Program-made: the position numbers and the translations under genes
Notes under the pieces: model-generated
The model's database searches: none
What the model was told of the DNA's origin: nothing
Seen by the model: the letters and a program-made list of their open reading frames with translations, nothing else
In this document: one piece after another, positions 1 to 9,203 of the stretch
How positions within the stretch are numbered: the stretch's first letter is position 1
Layout: the number at the start of each line of letters is the position of its first letter
From: JBGUXS01 sp045118155
Lineage (GTDB): Bacteria > Pseudomonadota > Alphaproteobacteria > CAAHEQ01 > UBA3637
Length of the DNA: 64,000 nt
Reading direction: 5' to 3'
NCBI GenBank assembly: GCA_045118155.1
Contig: JBGUXS010000014.1
Span: forward strand, 1-64,000

Positions 1-3
1 TTT

Positions 4-87
4 GGACAGGTGGGTGAGTGGTTAAAACCGACAGACTGTAAATCTGTTCCTTCGGGTACGCTAGTTCGAATCTAGCCCTGTCCACCA
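4..87 (+). tRNA. tRNA-Tyr (GTA)
   Basis: The acceptor arm GGACAGG pairs perfectly with CCTGTCC, and the CCA end is encoded. The anticodon loop reads CTGTAAA, giving GTA for tyrosine. The long variable arm expected of a class II tRNA is present (around CCTTCGGG). It stands just before tRNA-Gly and tuf, the same grouping found around tuf genes in many proteobacteria. Confidence 0.96.
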
Positions 88-90
88 TAT

Positions 91-164
91 GCGGGTGTAG
101 CTTAATGGTAAAGCTCCAGCCTTCCAAGCTGATTACGTGGGTTCGATTCCCATCACCCGCTCCA
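91..164 (+). tRNA. tRNA-Gly (TCC)
   Basis: The acceptor GCGGGTG pairs with CACCCGC and CCA is encoded. The anticodon loop CTTCCAA gives anticodon TCC. The outermost anticodon-stem pair looks like a C-A mismatch. It lies 3 bp after tRNA-Tyr, so the two are almost certainly co-transcribed, probably with tuf. Confidence 0.95.
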
Positions 165-256
165 AAAGGGCGTTTTAAAAGGCATTGTTCTTGGCCTGAA
201 AGGACGTCTTTTTTAATAACTTGTTTTTTTTAACTGATCAGTTGAAGGAATGAAAA

Positions 257-1447
257 ATGACTAAAGAAAAATTTGAAAGAACAAAACCGCACTGCAATAT
301 TGGGACCATTGGTCACGTTGACCATGGTAAAACAACATTGACAGCGGCTATTACCAAGGTTTTGTCCGAAAAAGGGATGGCACAATTTGAAGATTATGCC
401 AGCATTGATAAGGCCCCTGAAGAACGGGCCCGTGGGATTACCATTAACACAGCCCACGTTGAATATGAAACAGAAAAACGGCACTATGCACACGTTGACT
501 GCCCGGGGCACGCTGACTATGTGAAGAACATGATCACTGGGGCTGCTCAGATGGATGGGGCTATTTTGGTTGTGTCTGCGGCTGATGGTCCGATGCCTCA
601 AACCCGTGAACATATTTTGTTAGCTCGTCAGGTGGGTGTGCCGGCAATTGTTGTTTTCATGAACAAAGTTGATATGGTAGATGACCCAGAATTACTTGAA
701 TTGGTGGAAATGGAAATTCGTGAATTATTGTCTTCTTACCAATTCCCAGGGGATGATATTCCTATCATCAAAGGGTCTGCCAAGGTTGCTTTGGAAGGTG
801 GCGATCCAAAAATTGGGCATGATGCTATCATGGCTTTGATGGATGCTGTTGATACCTATATTCCTCAACCAGAACGTCCAATTGACAAACCTTTCTTGAT
901 GCCAATTGAAGATGTGTTCTCAATTTCCGGTCGTGGTACAGTTGTGACCGGTCGTGTAGAACGTGGTGTTATCAAAGTTGGTGAAGAAATTGAAATCGTT
1001 GGGTTAAGACCAACAACAAAGACAACATGTACGGGTGTTGAAATGTTCCGTAAGCTTCTTGATCAAGGGCAAGCTGGGGATAACATTGGGGTCTTGTTGC
1101 GTGGTACAAAACGTGACGAAGTTGAACGTGGTCAAGTTTTGGCTGCCCCAGGCACCATTACACCACACACCAAGTTTGAAACAGAATGCTATATTTTAAG
1201 CAAAGATGAAGGTGGACGTCATACGCCGTTTTTCTCGAACTATCGTCCTCAATTCTATTTCCGGACAACCGATGTGACAGGGACAATTGAATTACCTGCC
1301 GGTGTGGAAATGGTTATGCCTGGCGATAACGTGAAGATGACCGTTACCTTGATTGTGCCGGTTGCTATGGACGAAGGGCAACGTTTTGCTATTCGTGAAG
1401 GTGGCCACACAGTTGGGGCTGGGGTTGTGACAAAGATTATTCAATAA
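257..1447 (+). CDS. tuf: Elongation factor Tu
   Basis: EF-Tu, the GTPase that carries aminoacyl-tRNA to the ribosomal A site. At 396 residues it has the usual length. The G1 motif GHVDHGKT lies near residue 19, the G3 motif DCPGH near 81, and the G4 motif NKVD near 136. Domain 2 and 3 signatures such as [12 protein letters not shown] follow. The start ATG has GAAGGA about 5 bases upstream. It follows two tRNA genes and is closed by a strong hairpin with a T-run, so it ends its transcription unit. Confidence 0.98.
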   Translation: MTKEKFERTKPHCNIGTIGHVDHGKTTLTAAITKVLSEKGMAQFEDYASIDKAPEERARGITINTAHVEYETEKRHYAHVDCPGHADYVKNMITGAAQMDGAILVVSAADGPMPQTREHILLARQVGVPAIVVFMNKVDMVDDPELLELVEMEIRELLSSYQFPGDDIPIIKGSAKVALEGGDPKIGHDAIMALMDAVDTYIPQPERPIDKPFLMPIEDVFSISGRGTVVTGRVERGVIKVGEEIEIVGLRPTTKTTCTGVEMFRKLLDQGQAGDNIGVLLRGTKRDEVERGQVLAAPGTITPHTKFETECYILSKDEGGRHTPFFSNYRPQFYFRTTDVTGTIELPAGVEMVMPGDNVKMTVTLIVPVAMDEGQRFAIREGGHTVGAGVVTKIIQ

Positions 1448-1462
1448 TCTGTTTGCAAAATG

Positions 1463-1498
1463 AAAATACCCTCTCGTTTTACGAGGGGGTATTTTTTT
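1463..1498 (+). terminator. Intrinsic terminator of tuf
   Basis: A 15-bp stem (AAAATACCCTCTCGT against ACGAGGGGGTATTTT, one G-U pair) closes a TTT loop and runs into T residues. It lies 15 bases after the tuf stop codon. Confidence 0.9.
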
Positions 1499-1509
1499 AT
1501 GCTTCTTTT

Positions 1510-2097
1510 TTATTCAAAGGAACGTAAATTTAAACGGCTTTGAACTTTTTCTAATACAGTAAAAACATCTTCGGGGTTATCAATAAAATCAATAAAATCC
1601 ACTTTATTTTGTGATAACATGCCATCTTGTAACATGTTAAAAATTAATGTTTTAAAAGGTCCCCAAAAATTACTAAAATTTAAGAAAACCATGGGTTTTT
1701 TCTTGATTTCTCCGACTTGAACTAAGGTTGCAAATTCAGCTGCTTCATCTAGGGTTCCCCAGCCCCCAGGTCCCACCAACACAGCATCACATTTTTCAAA
1801 CATTCTGTATTTGCGATCGGATAGATCAGTGGCTAATTCTATTTCCCCTTTTTTGAAAATAGAAGGATCACTGCACTGTAATTCTAAAAGGTGTTTTGTT
1901 GTAATGCCTAGAACTTTCCCATTTTTATTGCGTACCCCTTGAAAAGAACTGCCCATTAACCCATTATCACCAATTCCAAAAATCATTGTAATTTTATTTT
2001 TTGCAAGAAGTTCCCCAATTTGGCGCATAGGTTCTTGGTATAAGGGGATGATGTTTTTTGAAGCCCCTGAAAAAACAGCAATTTTTTTATATTTCAT
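1510..2097 (-). CDS. LOG-family protein (cytokinin riboside 5'-monophosphate phosphoribohydrolase-like)
   Basis: A 195-residue Rossmann-fold protein of the LOG (lonely guy, TIGR00730) family, whose members hydrolyse N6-modified or unmodified nucleoside 5'-monophosphates to base and ribose 5-phosphate. The hallmark PGGWGTLDE motif (PGGxGTxxE) is present near residue 110, preceded by a conserved RK pair (DRKYRM) in the family position. AGGAGA lies 8 bases before the ATG. It converges on tuf from the other strand and stands alone. Substrate cannot be read from sequence; many bacterial members act in general nucleotide housekeeping. Confidence 0.88.
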   Translation of the reverse strand: MKYKKIAVFSGASKNIIPLYQEPMRQIGELLAKNKITMIFGIGDNGLMGSSFQGVRNKNGKVLGITTKHLLELQCSDPSIFKKGEIELATDLSDRKYRMFEKCDAVLVGPGGWGTLDEAAEFATLVQVGEIKKKPMVFLNFSNFWGPFKTLIFNMLQDGMLSQNKVDFIDFIDNPEDVFTVLEKVQSRLNLRSFE

Positions 2098-2226
2098 CTA
2101 AAAGTCTCCTTTACAATATAGTCTATAAGATCAGTATAATAGCCATTAGAAAAAGCGCAAGAAAAAGTTTTTATTAACTTTTTTTTTATTTTTAATGGTT
2201 ATACTGGCTTAGAAAAAGGGGTTTCC

Positions 2227-3465
2227 ATGCGTAAACATTTTTTGCTTTTTGTTAGTTGCTTTGTTTTATCGGCACAAGTATGTGCGGCACCGGCGTTATT
2301 GGTTGCGGATACCCAAAGTGGTTTTGTGTTAGATGCTAAAAATGCGGATTCTATTCGTTATCCAGCTTCTTTAACAAAAGTGATGACCCTTTATATTACC
2401 TTTGAAGCTTTAAGCAGTGGATTATTATCGTTAGATGATCAGTTACCTATTTCAAAGCATGCAGCCGCTCAGCCCAGATCAAAACTTTATTTAAAGCCGG
2501 GTCAAACTATTTCAGTACGAGATGCGATTTTGGCCTTGATTATTAAGTCAGCTAATGATGTGGCGGTTGTTTTGGCTGAGGCATTAGCTCCTTCCGAAGA
2601 AGCATTTGCTTTGATTATGACTAGTGTGGCTCAAGATCTTGGGATGCAACATACGGTATTTAAAAATGCTTCTGGTCTTCACCATCCGGAACAGCACACA
2701 ACGGCTAGAGATTTAGCTATTTTAACGATGGCACTCATTGATCATTATCCAGCGTATTACAAACTTTTTTCAACACAATCTTTTGTGTATAACAATAAAA
2801 AGTATGCTAATCATAACCAGTTGTTAAAACAATATGAAGGGGCAGAAGGCCTGAAAACAGGATTTGTGGCGGCATCAGGATATAATATTATTACAACGGC
2901 GAAACGGGATAATCGGCGTTTGGTTTCTATTGTTATTGGGGATAAAAGTGTTCAACAACGGAATAAAAAAGCAGTCTGGTTATTAGATAGGGGGTTTGCA
3001 AAACTTCAAAAGACATCTGATTTGGATGTGAACATTAAAGAAACCTTGCCCCGGCAAAAAGCTATTATTGCGCATCCACAAAAGGAATATTACCAATCTA
3101 TTATGCGCAAAAGTATTGCACAATCCAGAATGGTGGCTGCTGAATTACAGAAAAATAAAGAAGTAAATTTGACAACGCTGATGCCTAAAAAAATTACAGA
3201 AGATAAATCCGTGAAAGTTGAACAAGGGGATACAGAATCGTCGTGGTCTATTCAAGTTGGGGCTTTTTCTACCCAAGAAAGTGCAGAAAAAGTTGCTAAT
3301 GCAGCGTTAGCACTGATAGATGGACAGGGGAAGACAATCCGAACCCCTCAATCTAAAAAGATATTCCGGGCCCGTATTTATGGTTTTTCTTCCAAAGAAG
3401 AGGCGGAAGCCGCTTGTCAAACAGTTCAAGAAAATCAAATGGGATGCTTGACGGTTGCCCCATAA
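2227..3465 (+). CDS. dacA: D-alanyl-D-alanine carboxypeptidase with C-terminal SPOR domain
   Basis: A penicillin-binding protein of the S11 peptidase family that trims the terminal D-Ala from peptidoglycan stem peptides. A signal peptide ends near residue 20 (VCAAP). The three active-site motifs are clear: SLTK (S48, K51), SAN in IKSANDVAV, and KTG in GLKTGF. The last ~75 residues (from SSWSIQVGAF) form a SPOR domain, which binds glycan strands lacking stem peptides and usually targets proteins to the division septum. That fusion suggests a role in septal wall maturation. The DacA symbol is by family; the SPOR domain is absent from the E. coli enzyme. Confidence 0.93.
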   Translation: MRKHFLLFVSCFVLSAQVCAAPALLVADTQSGFVLDAKNADSIRYPASLTKVMTLYITFEALSSGLLSLDDQLPISKHAAAQPRSKLYLKPGQTISVRDAILALIIKSANDVAVVLAEALAPSEEAFALIMTSVAQDLGMQHTVFKNASGLHHPEQHTTARDLAILTMALIDHYPAYYKLFSTQSFVYNNKKYANHNQLLKQYEGAEGLKTGFVAASGYNIITTAKRDNRRLVSIVIGDKSVQQRNKKAVWLLDRGFAKLQKTSDLDVNIKETLPRQKAIIAHPQKEYYQSIMRKSIAQSRMVAAELQKNKEVNLTTLMPKKITEDKSVKVEQGDTESSWSIQVGAFSTQESAEKVANAALALIDGQGKTIRTPQSKKIFRARIYGFSSKEEAEAACQTVQENQMGCLTVAP

Positions 3466-3528
3466 AAGAGTATTTCCTTGTTTTTTTCTAATTTAGATGC
3501 TAAGTTTCCAACAGAAAAGGAAATAAAA

Positions 3529-4482
3529 ATGCTTAGTCCTAAAATTTCTGTGATCATTCCTGTTTATAAAGTAGAACAGTATTTAGCAACCTGCTTAGAA
3601 AGTGTTTTAGCACAAACATTTGATGATTTTGAAGTTATTTGTGTCAATGATGGATCTCCAGATAACTGTGGTAAAATTTTAGAAGATTATGCCAAAAAAG
3701 ATAACCGTATTAAAGTGATTACACAGGAAAATAAAGGGTTATCCATGGCACGGAATCAGGGATTAAAAGTGGCTAAAGGGGAGTATATTTTTTTCTTAGA
3801 TTCTGATGATTGCATGCATCCCGACTTATTAAAAATAACATATATGGCGGCCCAAAAAAACAAAGCAGATCTTGTTTCTTTTCATGCAGTAAAATTAAAA
3901 GCAGATGTTCCATTTATCATCAAAAAATTTTGTAAAAAAGAATGTCGGGGAATTTGCACAACACATCCATTGTTTTATCAAAAAAGATGGGGGCGGTATT
4001 ATCTACACCTAAATGTTTGGACTAAATTGTTTTCTAAACGTTCCTTGAAAGGATTAAATTTTATTCCGGGTATTACTTATGAAGATTATCCATTTACCTA
4101 TGCCGTCTTGTTACGCCATCCTAAGACGGTATTTTTACCTATAGCCTTGTATGGTTATCGTTATAATCCTGCCTCTATTTCGCGATCTTCATTTTTACCT
4201 AAGCATATTCGGGATTATCAAACGGGGATATTAGATGTATTGACACGGACAAAAAAGGCCCCGATTTTGGATCAAATATTTATTAAAATACGGGTGTGTC
4301 CGTTGTTGTTAAAACAACAATATCGTAAAATTATGAAAAGCCCCAAAACAGAACAAAAAGATCTACTTGTTGCCTTTACAGAGGAGTTAAACGAGATCCA
4401 AAAAATGGGATTCCTTACTTTTTGGGGGATGTGGGGGCATTTTTTCACTTATAAACGTTTGTTAAACCAGTGGAAAAAATAG
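3529..4482 (+). CDS. Family 2 glycosyltransferase
   Basis: A GT-A fold glycosyltransferase of 317 residues. The N-terminal half holds the GT2 signatures: ISVIIPVYKVEQYL at the start, VICVNDGSPD for nucleotide-sugar binding, and the DxD-like FFLDSDD motif near residue 85. The acceptor domain (from ~110) is divergent. I place the start at the ATG at 3529 because AAAAGG lies 8 bases upstream and the conserved domain begins there; an upstream TTG at 3478 would add an unlikely 17-residue extension. The role is probably in capsule, LPS or other envelope polysaccharide; the sugar is not predictable. Confidence 0.88.
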   Translation: MLSPKISVIIPVYKVEQYLATCLESVLAQTFDDFEVICVNDGSPDNCGKILEDYAKKDNRIKVITQENKGLSMARNQGLKVAKGEYIFFLDSDDCMHPDLLKITYMAAQKNKADLVSFHAVKLKADVPFIIKKFCKKECRGICTTHPLFYQKRWGRYYLHLNVWTKLFSKRSLKGLNFIPGITYEDYPFTYAVLLRHPKTVFLPIALYGYRYNPASISRSSFLPKHIRDYQTGILDVLTRTKKAPILDQIFIKIRVCPLLLKQQYRKIMKSPKTEQKDLLVAFTEELNEIQKMGFLTFWGMWGHFFTYKRLLNQWKK

Positions 4483-4495
4483 AACAAACGTTTTT
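4453..4495. terminator. Putative terminator between convergent genes
   Basis: An 11-bp inverted repeat AAACGTTTGTT / AACAAACGTTT followed by TT overlaps the end of the glycosyltransferase gene. The loop is long (about 19 bases), so activity is uncertain. It sits where two genes converge. Confidence 0.4.
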
Positions 4496-4501
4496 AAGGG
4501 G

Positions 4502-6871
4502 TTATCGTGATAGAGAAGGCATACTTTTTTCGTCGTGATTTTGTGTCTTCGCATAGAATTCTTGCAAACGGCGGGTAATCTTGTCATTTAAAGAACCTTT
4601 GGTAAATCCATTTTTAAGACGTGTACCGGCTTTAAGGCCCGTTAGGATTTCCATTCCCGCATCAATGGTATCCACCGCATATAAGTGGAATTTCTTGGCA
4701 TCTACGGCATCTCGGATTGCTTTTTTTAACATGAGATTTTGTATATTGGCGGTCGGAATGATGACCCCTTGTTCCCCCGTTAATCCCATGCGCGCACAAA
4801 CATCAAAATAGCCTTCAATTTTTTCGTTGACCGCGCCAACGGCCTGAACTTGTCCCAATTGATTAACAGATCCTGTGACAGCTAATCCTTGATTAAGGGG
4901 AACATTTGCAATAGCAGAAAGTAAACAATACAATTCAGCACTGGATGCCGAATCTCCGTCTACGGGCAGATATGATTGTTCAAATACTAAGGATGCATCT
5001 AGGGCTAATGGGGTTGTCATGGAAAAGCGAGAAGCCAAAAAAGAAGCCAGAATCAAAACCCCTTTTGAATGAATGGGCCCCCCTAGTTCTACTTCTCGTT
5101 CTATATCAATCAAATCCCCTTTTCCCATGCGAATTTGACAAGTAATACGATTGGGACGTCCAAAGAAAAATTCCCCTTGACGTTGGACGGCTAAAGCATT
5201 TAGTTGACCAACTTTTTCCCCACGTGTGGTTAAAGACAAAACACCCCGTTCAATCATTTCTAATAGTTCATCTTGAATATAAGAAAAACGGTGTTTCTTG
5301 TTTTCTAAAACGGCTTCAATGTGTTCAGCTTGAATCGTTTTTGCTTGATGTGTTTGGGCGTAAAGAGCACTTTCTCGAATAATATCCCGTACCTTTGAAA
5401 TATGCAAAGTTAAATCATGTTGATTATCAGAAAGTCTGGAGGCATATTCTGTTAAAGTATTAATGGCCCCAACACTTAAACTGGGTAATTTTTCATTTTT
5501 TGTAAACGCAAGTAATTGGCCGGCATATGCTTTTTCAGAAGAGGGGGTTCTTTTCATTTTTGCATTAAAATGGACATACACTTTAAAGAGTTCTGCAAAA
5601 GCTTCGTCCAATTGCAACATTTCAAAATAGGTATAAGATTCCCCAATTAAAATGACCTTTACATTCAAGGGTAATGGACGGGGATCTAAAGACATTACAT
5701 CTATAGAAGCGGTCCCTTCTATATCGGGGTTAAACTTAACTTGTTTTTGAAATAAACATTCCTTTAAAATAAGCCAAGCTTTTGGGTTAGCCAAAAGCTC
5801 TTTGGCTTCCATAACTAAATATCCCCCATGGGCTTTTAATAAAGCCCCGGCTTTGATAAGTGTAAAATCCGTTAAGACAGAACCGGCTTGTTGAATATGT
5901 TCTATTTTCCCAATTAAAGCCGAAACGTTAATGGTGTTTAGATGAATAACAGGGGCCCCTGGATTTTCAGCACTAACTAAAACATTAACCCGATAGTTAT
6001 CCCATAATTTTAAGGTCGCCAAAGGTATTTTTTGTTGCATAGGGGATAAATCAAAAACATGGCTTAGGATATCATCTTCAACGGCCTTTAGATAAGCTAA
6101 AACTTCTTTTTTTACGGCGTAAGTTTGATAAAGGGAAGCCATTGCATGATTTAAACTTTTTGTGATAATAATGCGATTAAGATTTTCAAAAGCTTTGGCC
6201 TGTAAATTTTCAAAATTTGGTAAATTTTTTAAAGTGGTTTCAAGTTCTTTTTGGGCCTTTTGCATCGCCGTTAAAATGGTTTTGCGTGTTTCCAAAGGTA
6301 ATGCATTGAAAGCGGGGGCTTCTAGGACTTGTCCTTGAAATTTAGGGGCGATAGCAATGCCTTCTGGCATTTTGACAAGGGCAACATGAGGACTTTTAAT
6401 GCGCGCTTGTAAGCGATCAAAGTACGCTTGTTTTTCTGCACGGGCTTGTTTTTCTAAACTGGAAAGTTGAATTTTATAACTAGCGTCTTCAAAAGCATAA
6501 GCAAGTTCTTTTTTTAAGGTTTGAATCATGGCTTTCATATGATTCGCAAAAATCAACCCTTCGCCAGCTGGGAATGTCAAAACATTCGGACGGCGAGGAT
6601 TATCAAATGAACAAACATAGCAAATATCATCTGGCGTTTTTTGGGTTGATGCAAAGGCCTTAATGGTTTCAAGAGTTAAGTGTGTGCGGCCTGTCCCCTT
6701 TGTCCCAGCACAGTAGATGTTATACCCAAATGCCCGCATATTTAACCCAAAATTTAAGGCTTCTAATGCCGTGTTTTGTCCTAAAATTTGTGCCTTAGGA
6801 ACACGTGATAATTCCTTAGCATTAAGGCAAGCTGGATGAAAAAGTTGATTGGGTTTAAGTGTTAGTTTCAT
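4502..6871 (-). CDS. Lon-like ATP-dependent protease (AAA_32 / Lon_C family)
   Basis: A 789-residue protein of the YcbZ/LonH-like family: an AAA+ module followed by a C-terminal Lon protease domain. The protease Ser-Lys dyad is visible: the Ser in VDGDSASSAE (about residue 640) and the Lys in VNEKIEG (about 685). The Walker A position reads GTKGTGRTHL, with Arg where Lys is usual, a degenerate P-loop that I believe recurs in AAA_32 proteins. The chosen ATG (6871) overlaps the end of divK by 17 bp; a longer frame would add 26 residues inside divK. It is the last gene of the cluster starting near 11890. Substrates are unknown. Confidence 0.85.
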   Translation of the reverse strand: MKLTLKPNQLFHPACLNAKELSRVPKAQILGQNTALEALNFGLNMRAFGYNIYCAGTKGTGRTHLTLETIKAFASTQKTPDDICYVCSFDNPRRPNVLTFPAGEGLIFANHMKAMIQTLKKELAYAFEDASYKIQLSSLEKQARAEKQAYFDRLQARIKSPHVALVKMPEGIAIAPKFQGQVLEAPAFNALPLETRKTILTAMQKAQKELETTLKNLPNFENLQAKAFENLNRIIITKSLNHAMASLYQTYAVKKEVLAYLKAVEDDILSHVFDLSPMQQKIPLATLKLWDNYRVNVLVSAENPGAPVIHLNTINVSALIGKIEHIQQAGSVLTDFTLIKAGALLKAHGGYLVMEAKELLANPKAWLILKECLFQKQVKFNPDIEGTASIDVMSLDPRPLPLNVKVILIGESYTYFEMLQLDEAFAELFKVYVHFNAKMKRTPSSEKAYAGQLLAFTKNEKLPSLSVGAINTLTEYASRLSDNQHDLTLHISKVRDIIRESALYAQTHQAKTIQAEHIEAVLENKKHRFSYIQDELLEMIERGVLSLTTRGEKVGQLNALAVQRQGEFFFGRPNRITCQIRMGKGDLIDIEREVELGGPIHSKGVLILASFLASRFSMTTPLALDASLVFEQSYLPVDGDSASSAELYCLLSAIANVPLNQGLAVTGSVNQLGQVQAVGAVNEKIEGYFDVCARMGLTGEQGVIIPTANIQNLMLKKAIRDAVDAKKFHLYAVDTIDAGMEILTGLKAGTRLKNGFTKGSLNDKITRRLQEFYAKTQNHDEKSMPSLSR

Positions 6872-7244
6872 GCGATTCTTTCTTTTTAAGTAAACGATCA
6901 ATGGTTTCAAAAAAAACAGGGATAGAAATAGGTTTAGAAATATACCCATCTACCCCTGCTTTTAAAATACGTTCTTCATCACTTTTCATGGCAAAAGCAG
7001 AAACGGCTAAAACAAGTGTTTTAGAAACCGCTGGCGTTTCCCGGATCATCTTGGTAACGTCAATTCCAGACACTTCTGGCATTTGGATATCCATGACGAC
7101 AAGATCAGGATGAATCTGTTTGACCATATTTAGGGCTTTAGACCCCTTCATGCACTCAAAAACCTCATAATTCTTTGTTTTGAGCAAATCCGTGAACAAA
7201 CGCATGTTCATTTCATTATCTTCAACGACAAGAATCTTGATCAT
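6855..7244 (-). CDS. divK: Single-domain response regulator DivK
   Basis: A 129-residue receiver domain without an output domain. It matches the alphaproteobacterial DivK type closely: ILVVEDNEMNMRLF at the start, the phospho-acceptor Asp in LVVMDIQMPE, AVSAFAMKSDEERI and YISKPIS near the end. In Caulobacter DivK is phosphorylated by DivJ/PleC and controls cell fate and CtrA activity. The ATG at 7244 has AAGGGG 6 bases upstream and lies 10 bp after the preceding gene, so it is probably translated from the same transcript as the envelope cluster. Linkage to a secretin-like cluster is unusual, as divK is classically paired with pleD. Confidence 0.9.
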   Translation of the reverse strand: MIKILVVEDNEMNMRLFTDLLKTKNYEVFECMKGSKALNMVKQIHPDLVVMDIQMPEVSGIDVTKMIRETPAVSKTLVLAVSAFAMKSDEERILKAGVDGYISKPISIPVFFETIDRLLKKKESHETNT

Positions 7245-7254
7245 AAACTGCCCC

Positions 7255-8040
7255 TTAACGTTGTGCCGGTAACTTGATTTCGGCAATATACCCCGGACGG
7301 ATCAATGTTTTGGCATATTGTGCATTGACCATAGCGATAGAATATTTTGAAATTTCTGTTAACCGTACAATTTCATCAAAGAAAGAATCAACCGTTCTAT
7401 CATACCGCGTATTATTGAAAATATAGAAGATACAAGCTTGCCCTTTTTCAACTTGTCCACATCGTTTTAAAGGAGTTGTAATATCTGGATTTTTGACAAC
7501 CCCTTGTAATCCCGCATTTTGAGGGGCCGGGGCCGGCGTGTTAAAGAAAACAACGCCGATCAGAATTCCTAAAACAATACAGAAGATAGAAATAGCAAAT
7601 ATCCCTTTCCCACTGATCCCTTTCGGAGGTTCGGCATATTCCCGAAGGGGTTCATTCCCTTCTTGGGGTTGTTGTGGTGTAAAATAAGTTTGCCCTTGTC
7701 CAGGTATTTCTTCTTTAGCTTGAACTTGTTCAGGGGATGTTGCTATGTCAGCAGAAACACCTCCAACGTTGGGAGATCGCATCATTTGTTCTGTTGCATT
7801 TGCAGATAAAGTAGGGGATTCTGGAATAATATTTGCAAACTGTGGAACTTGCTGTTCAGTTCCTTGTGGAACTGAATTTTCGGTTGATGTCGCGGTTGTT
7901 CCCATAGCTTGCCCTTGATTTATCGGGGCAGAAAAAGGATTCGTTTCAAAAGGATTTCCCCCTTGTCCCCCCGGTTGTTGAGGTTGCCCCCCTTGAGTTG
8001 GTTGAGTCGGAATAGAACCGAATGTATTAAAATCTGTCAT
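7255..8040 (-). CDS. Bitopic membrane protein with Gln/Pro-rich cytoplasmic tail, unassigned
   Basis: I do not recognise a family. The first ~140 of 261 residues are low complexity, rich in Gln, Pro, Gly, Thr and Asn, and likely disordered. One membrane segment follows (GIFAISIFCIVLGILIGVVFF, about 147-167). The C-terminal ~90 residues, which would be periplasmic, form a compact domain with two cysteines (RCGQVEKGQAC) that could form a disulfide. The start overlaps the upstream secretin-like gene by 4 bp (ATGA), so the two are translationally coupled. By position it could be an inner-membrane alignment subunit for the secretin-like protein. Confidence 0.7.
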   Translation of the reverse strand: MTDFNTFGSIPTQPTQGGQPQQPGGQGGNPFETNPFSAPINQGQAMGTTATSTENSVPQGTEQQVPQFANIIPESPTLSANATEQMMRSPNVGGVSADIATSPEQVQAKEEIPGQGQTYFTPQQPQEGNEPLREYAEPPKGISGKGIFAISIFCIVLGILIGVVFFNTPAPAPQNAGLQGVVKNPDITTPLKRCGQVEKGQACIFYIFNNTRYDRTVDSFFDEIVRLTEISKYSIAMVNAQYAKTLIRPGYIAEIKLPAQR

Positions 8041-9203
8041 TTATTTTCTCCTTCTTCTTTTGTTAAACGGATTAGCCGTAGCTTAAATGTAATTAGGAGT
8101 TCTCCACGAGAAAAGCCAACAATTGTCGCGGGAATCCCCACAATAACTAATTCTTCATCAATTCCCCCCAAAGCGGTAAACGAACTGATTTCTCCTGCAC
8201 TGGTATCCAAAGTGATTTGTGTTTCCATATCTCGGGCTGTCTTGATTTTTGATGTCAATAACAAAGATAATGCATTTAATTTTTTGACATCTACGGCGCA
8301 CCGCCCCACATCAAATCGTGCTTTCCAACCATTGGGAACAACAGCGATCCCTTTACTTAGTAATTCTATAGGATATGTTTGGGCAATGCGATCTGCCCAA
8401 CTTTCATGTGTTTTAATGTGGCCGGTATTAACCATTTTCCCGACAAGCCCAGAAGCGGTCGCATAAATTTTTCCCATCCCCATTTTTGAAATAACAGTTT
8501 GCCAATTAATTCCTTTTTCAGGGGCATCAATAGCATATACATGCACATCCATTAACAGCAAACGTCCTTCTTTTAAAATCGTATCTAGGATGAACTTTGC
8601 TTGATGATACTGTTTTTTCGTTAGCATAACCGTGATGGTAGAGGTATTCCAATTTGGGGTTATATCCACGATACCTGAACCCCTGAAGGCATCTAAGACA
8701 GCTAGCATAACAACAGAATCTTGTGGTAATTGGATATCAAAATATCCATACTTAGTTAGGGTTAAATTTTGTGTATTTTTGTTATAGCGATAGAAAAATT
8801 CCCCAGCATTTGACAGAGAATCTAAAACTTTATCAAGTTCCCCGTAAACATCTTGTGTAGAAAGAGTTGGATAGGCCTTTTCCGTGGTATAAACTTTAAT
8901 ACCCGCTTCTTTTACCAATAATTGAACAACCTGATCCGCAGATGTTTTTTGTAAGCTTAATCCATTGACACGATAGCGCGGTAAGGGATCATTATGTTCT
9001 GTCGCAACCAGTTTAAAATGGTTCGGTTTAATGGACAAACTTGTGGCAATAGCTTTTGTTTCAAAATCTTGCATGGAACAACGAAAGGGGGCTTCCACAC
9101 TTAAATATTTAGCAGAAGGTAGTGTGGCCACAGGTTTAATTTGCACGGTATCATCAGCCCATACAGGCAAAGTAAATAAGAGAAGTCCTAGTAATTTCCT
9201 CAT
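8037..9203 (-). CDS. Secretin-like outer-membrane protein (PilN/GspD-type N domains)
   Basis: A 388-residue exported protein with a signal peptide (cleavage near LPVWA|DD). Residues ~65-110 resemble the secretin/TonB short N-terminal (N0/STN) domain (YRVNGLSLQKTSADQVVQLL). A second N domain follows (STITVMLTKKQYHQAKFIL), then the segment that opens the secretin core in type IV pilus and type II secretins (LLLMDVHVYAIDAPEKGINW). The C-terminal part is short and lacks the usual secretin signature, so the barrel may be reduced or divergent. ATGA overlaps join it to both neighbours. I infer an envelope channel or its periplasmic ring; I cannot name the system. Confidence 0.65.
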   Translation of the reverse strand: MRKLLGLLLFTLPVWADDTVQIKPVATLPSAKYLSVEAPFRCSMQDFETKAIATSLSIKPNHFKLVATEHNDPLPRYRVNGLSLQKTSADQVVQLLVKEAGIKVYTTEKAYPTLSTQDVYGELDKVLDSLSNAGEFFYRYNKNTQNLTLTKYGYFDIQLPQDSVVMLAVLDAFRGSGIVDITPNWNTSTITVMLTKKQYHQAKFILDTILKEGRLLLMDVHVYAIDAPEKGINWQTVISKMGMGKIYATASGLVGKMVNTGHIKTHESWADRIAQTYPIELLSKGIAVVPNGWKARFDVGRCAVDVKKLNALSLLLTSKIKTARDMETQITLDTSAGEISSFTALGGIDEELVIVGIPATIVGFSRGELLITFKLRLIRLTKEEGENK

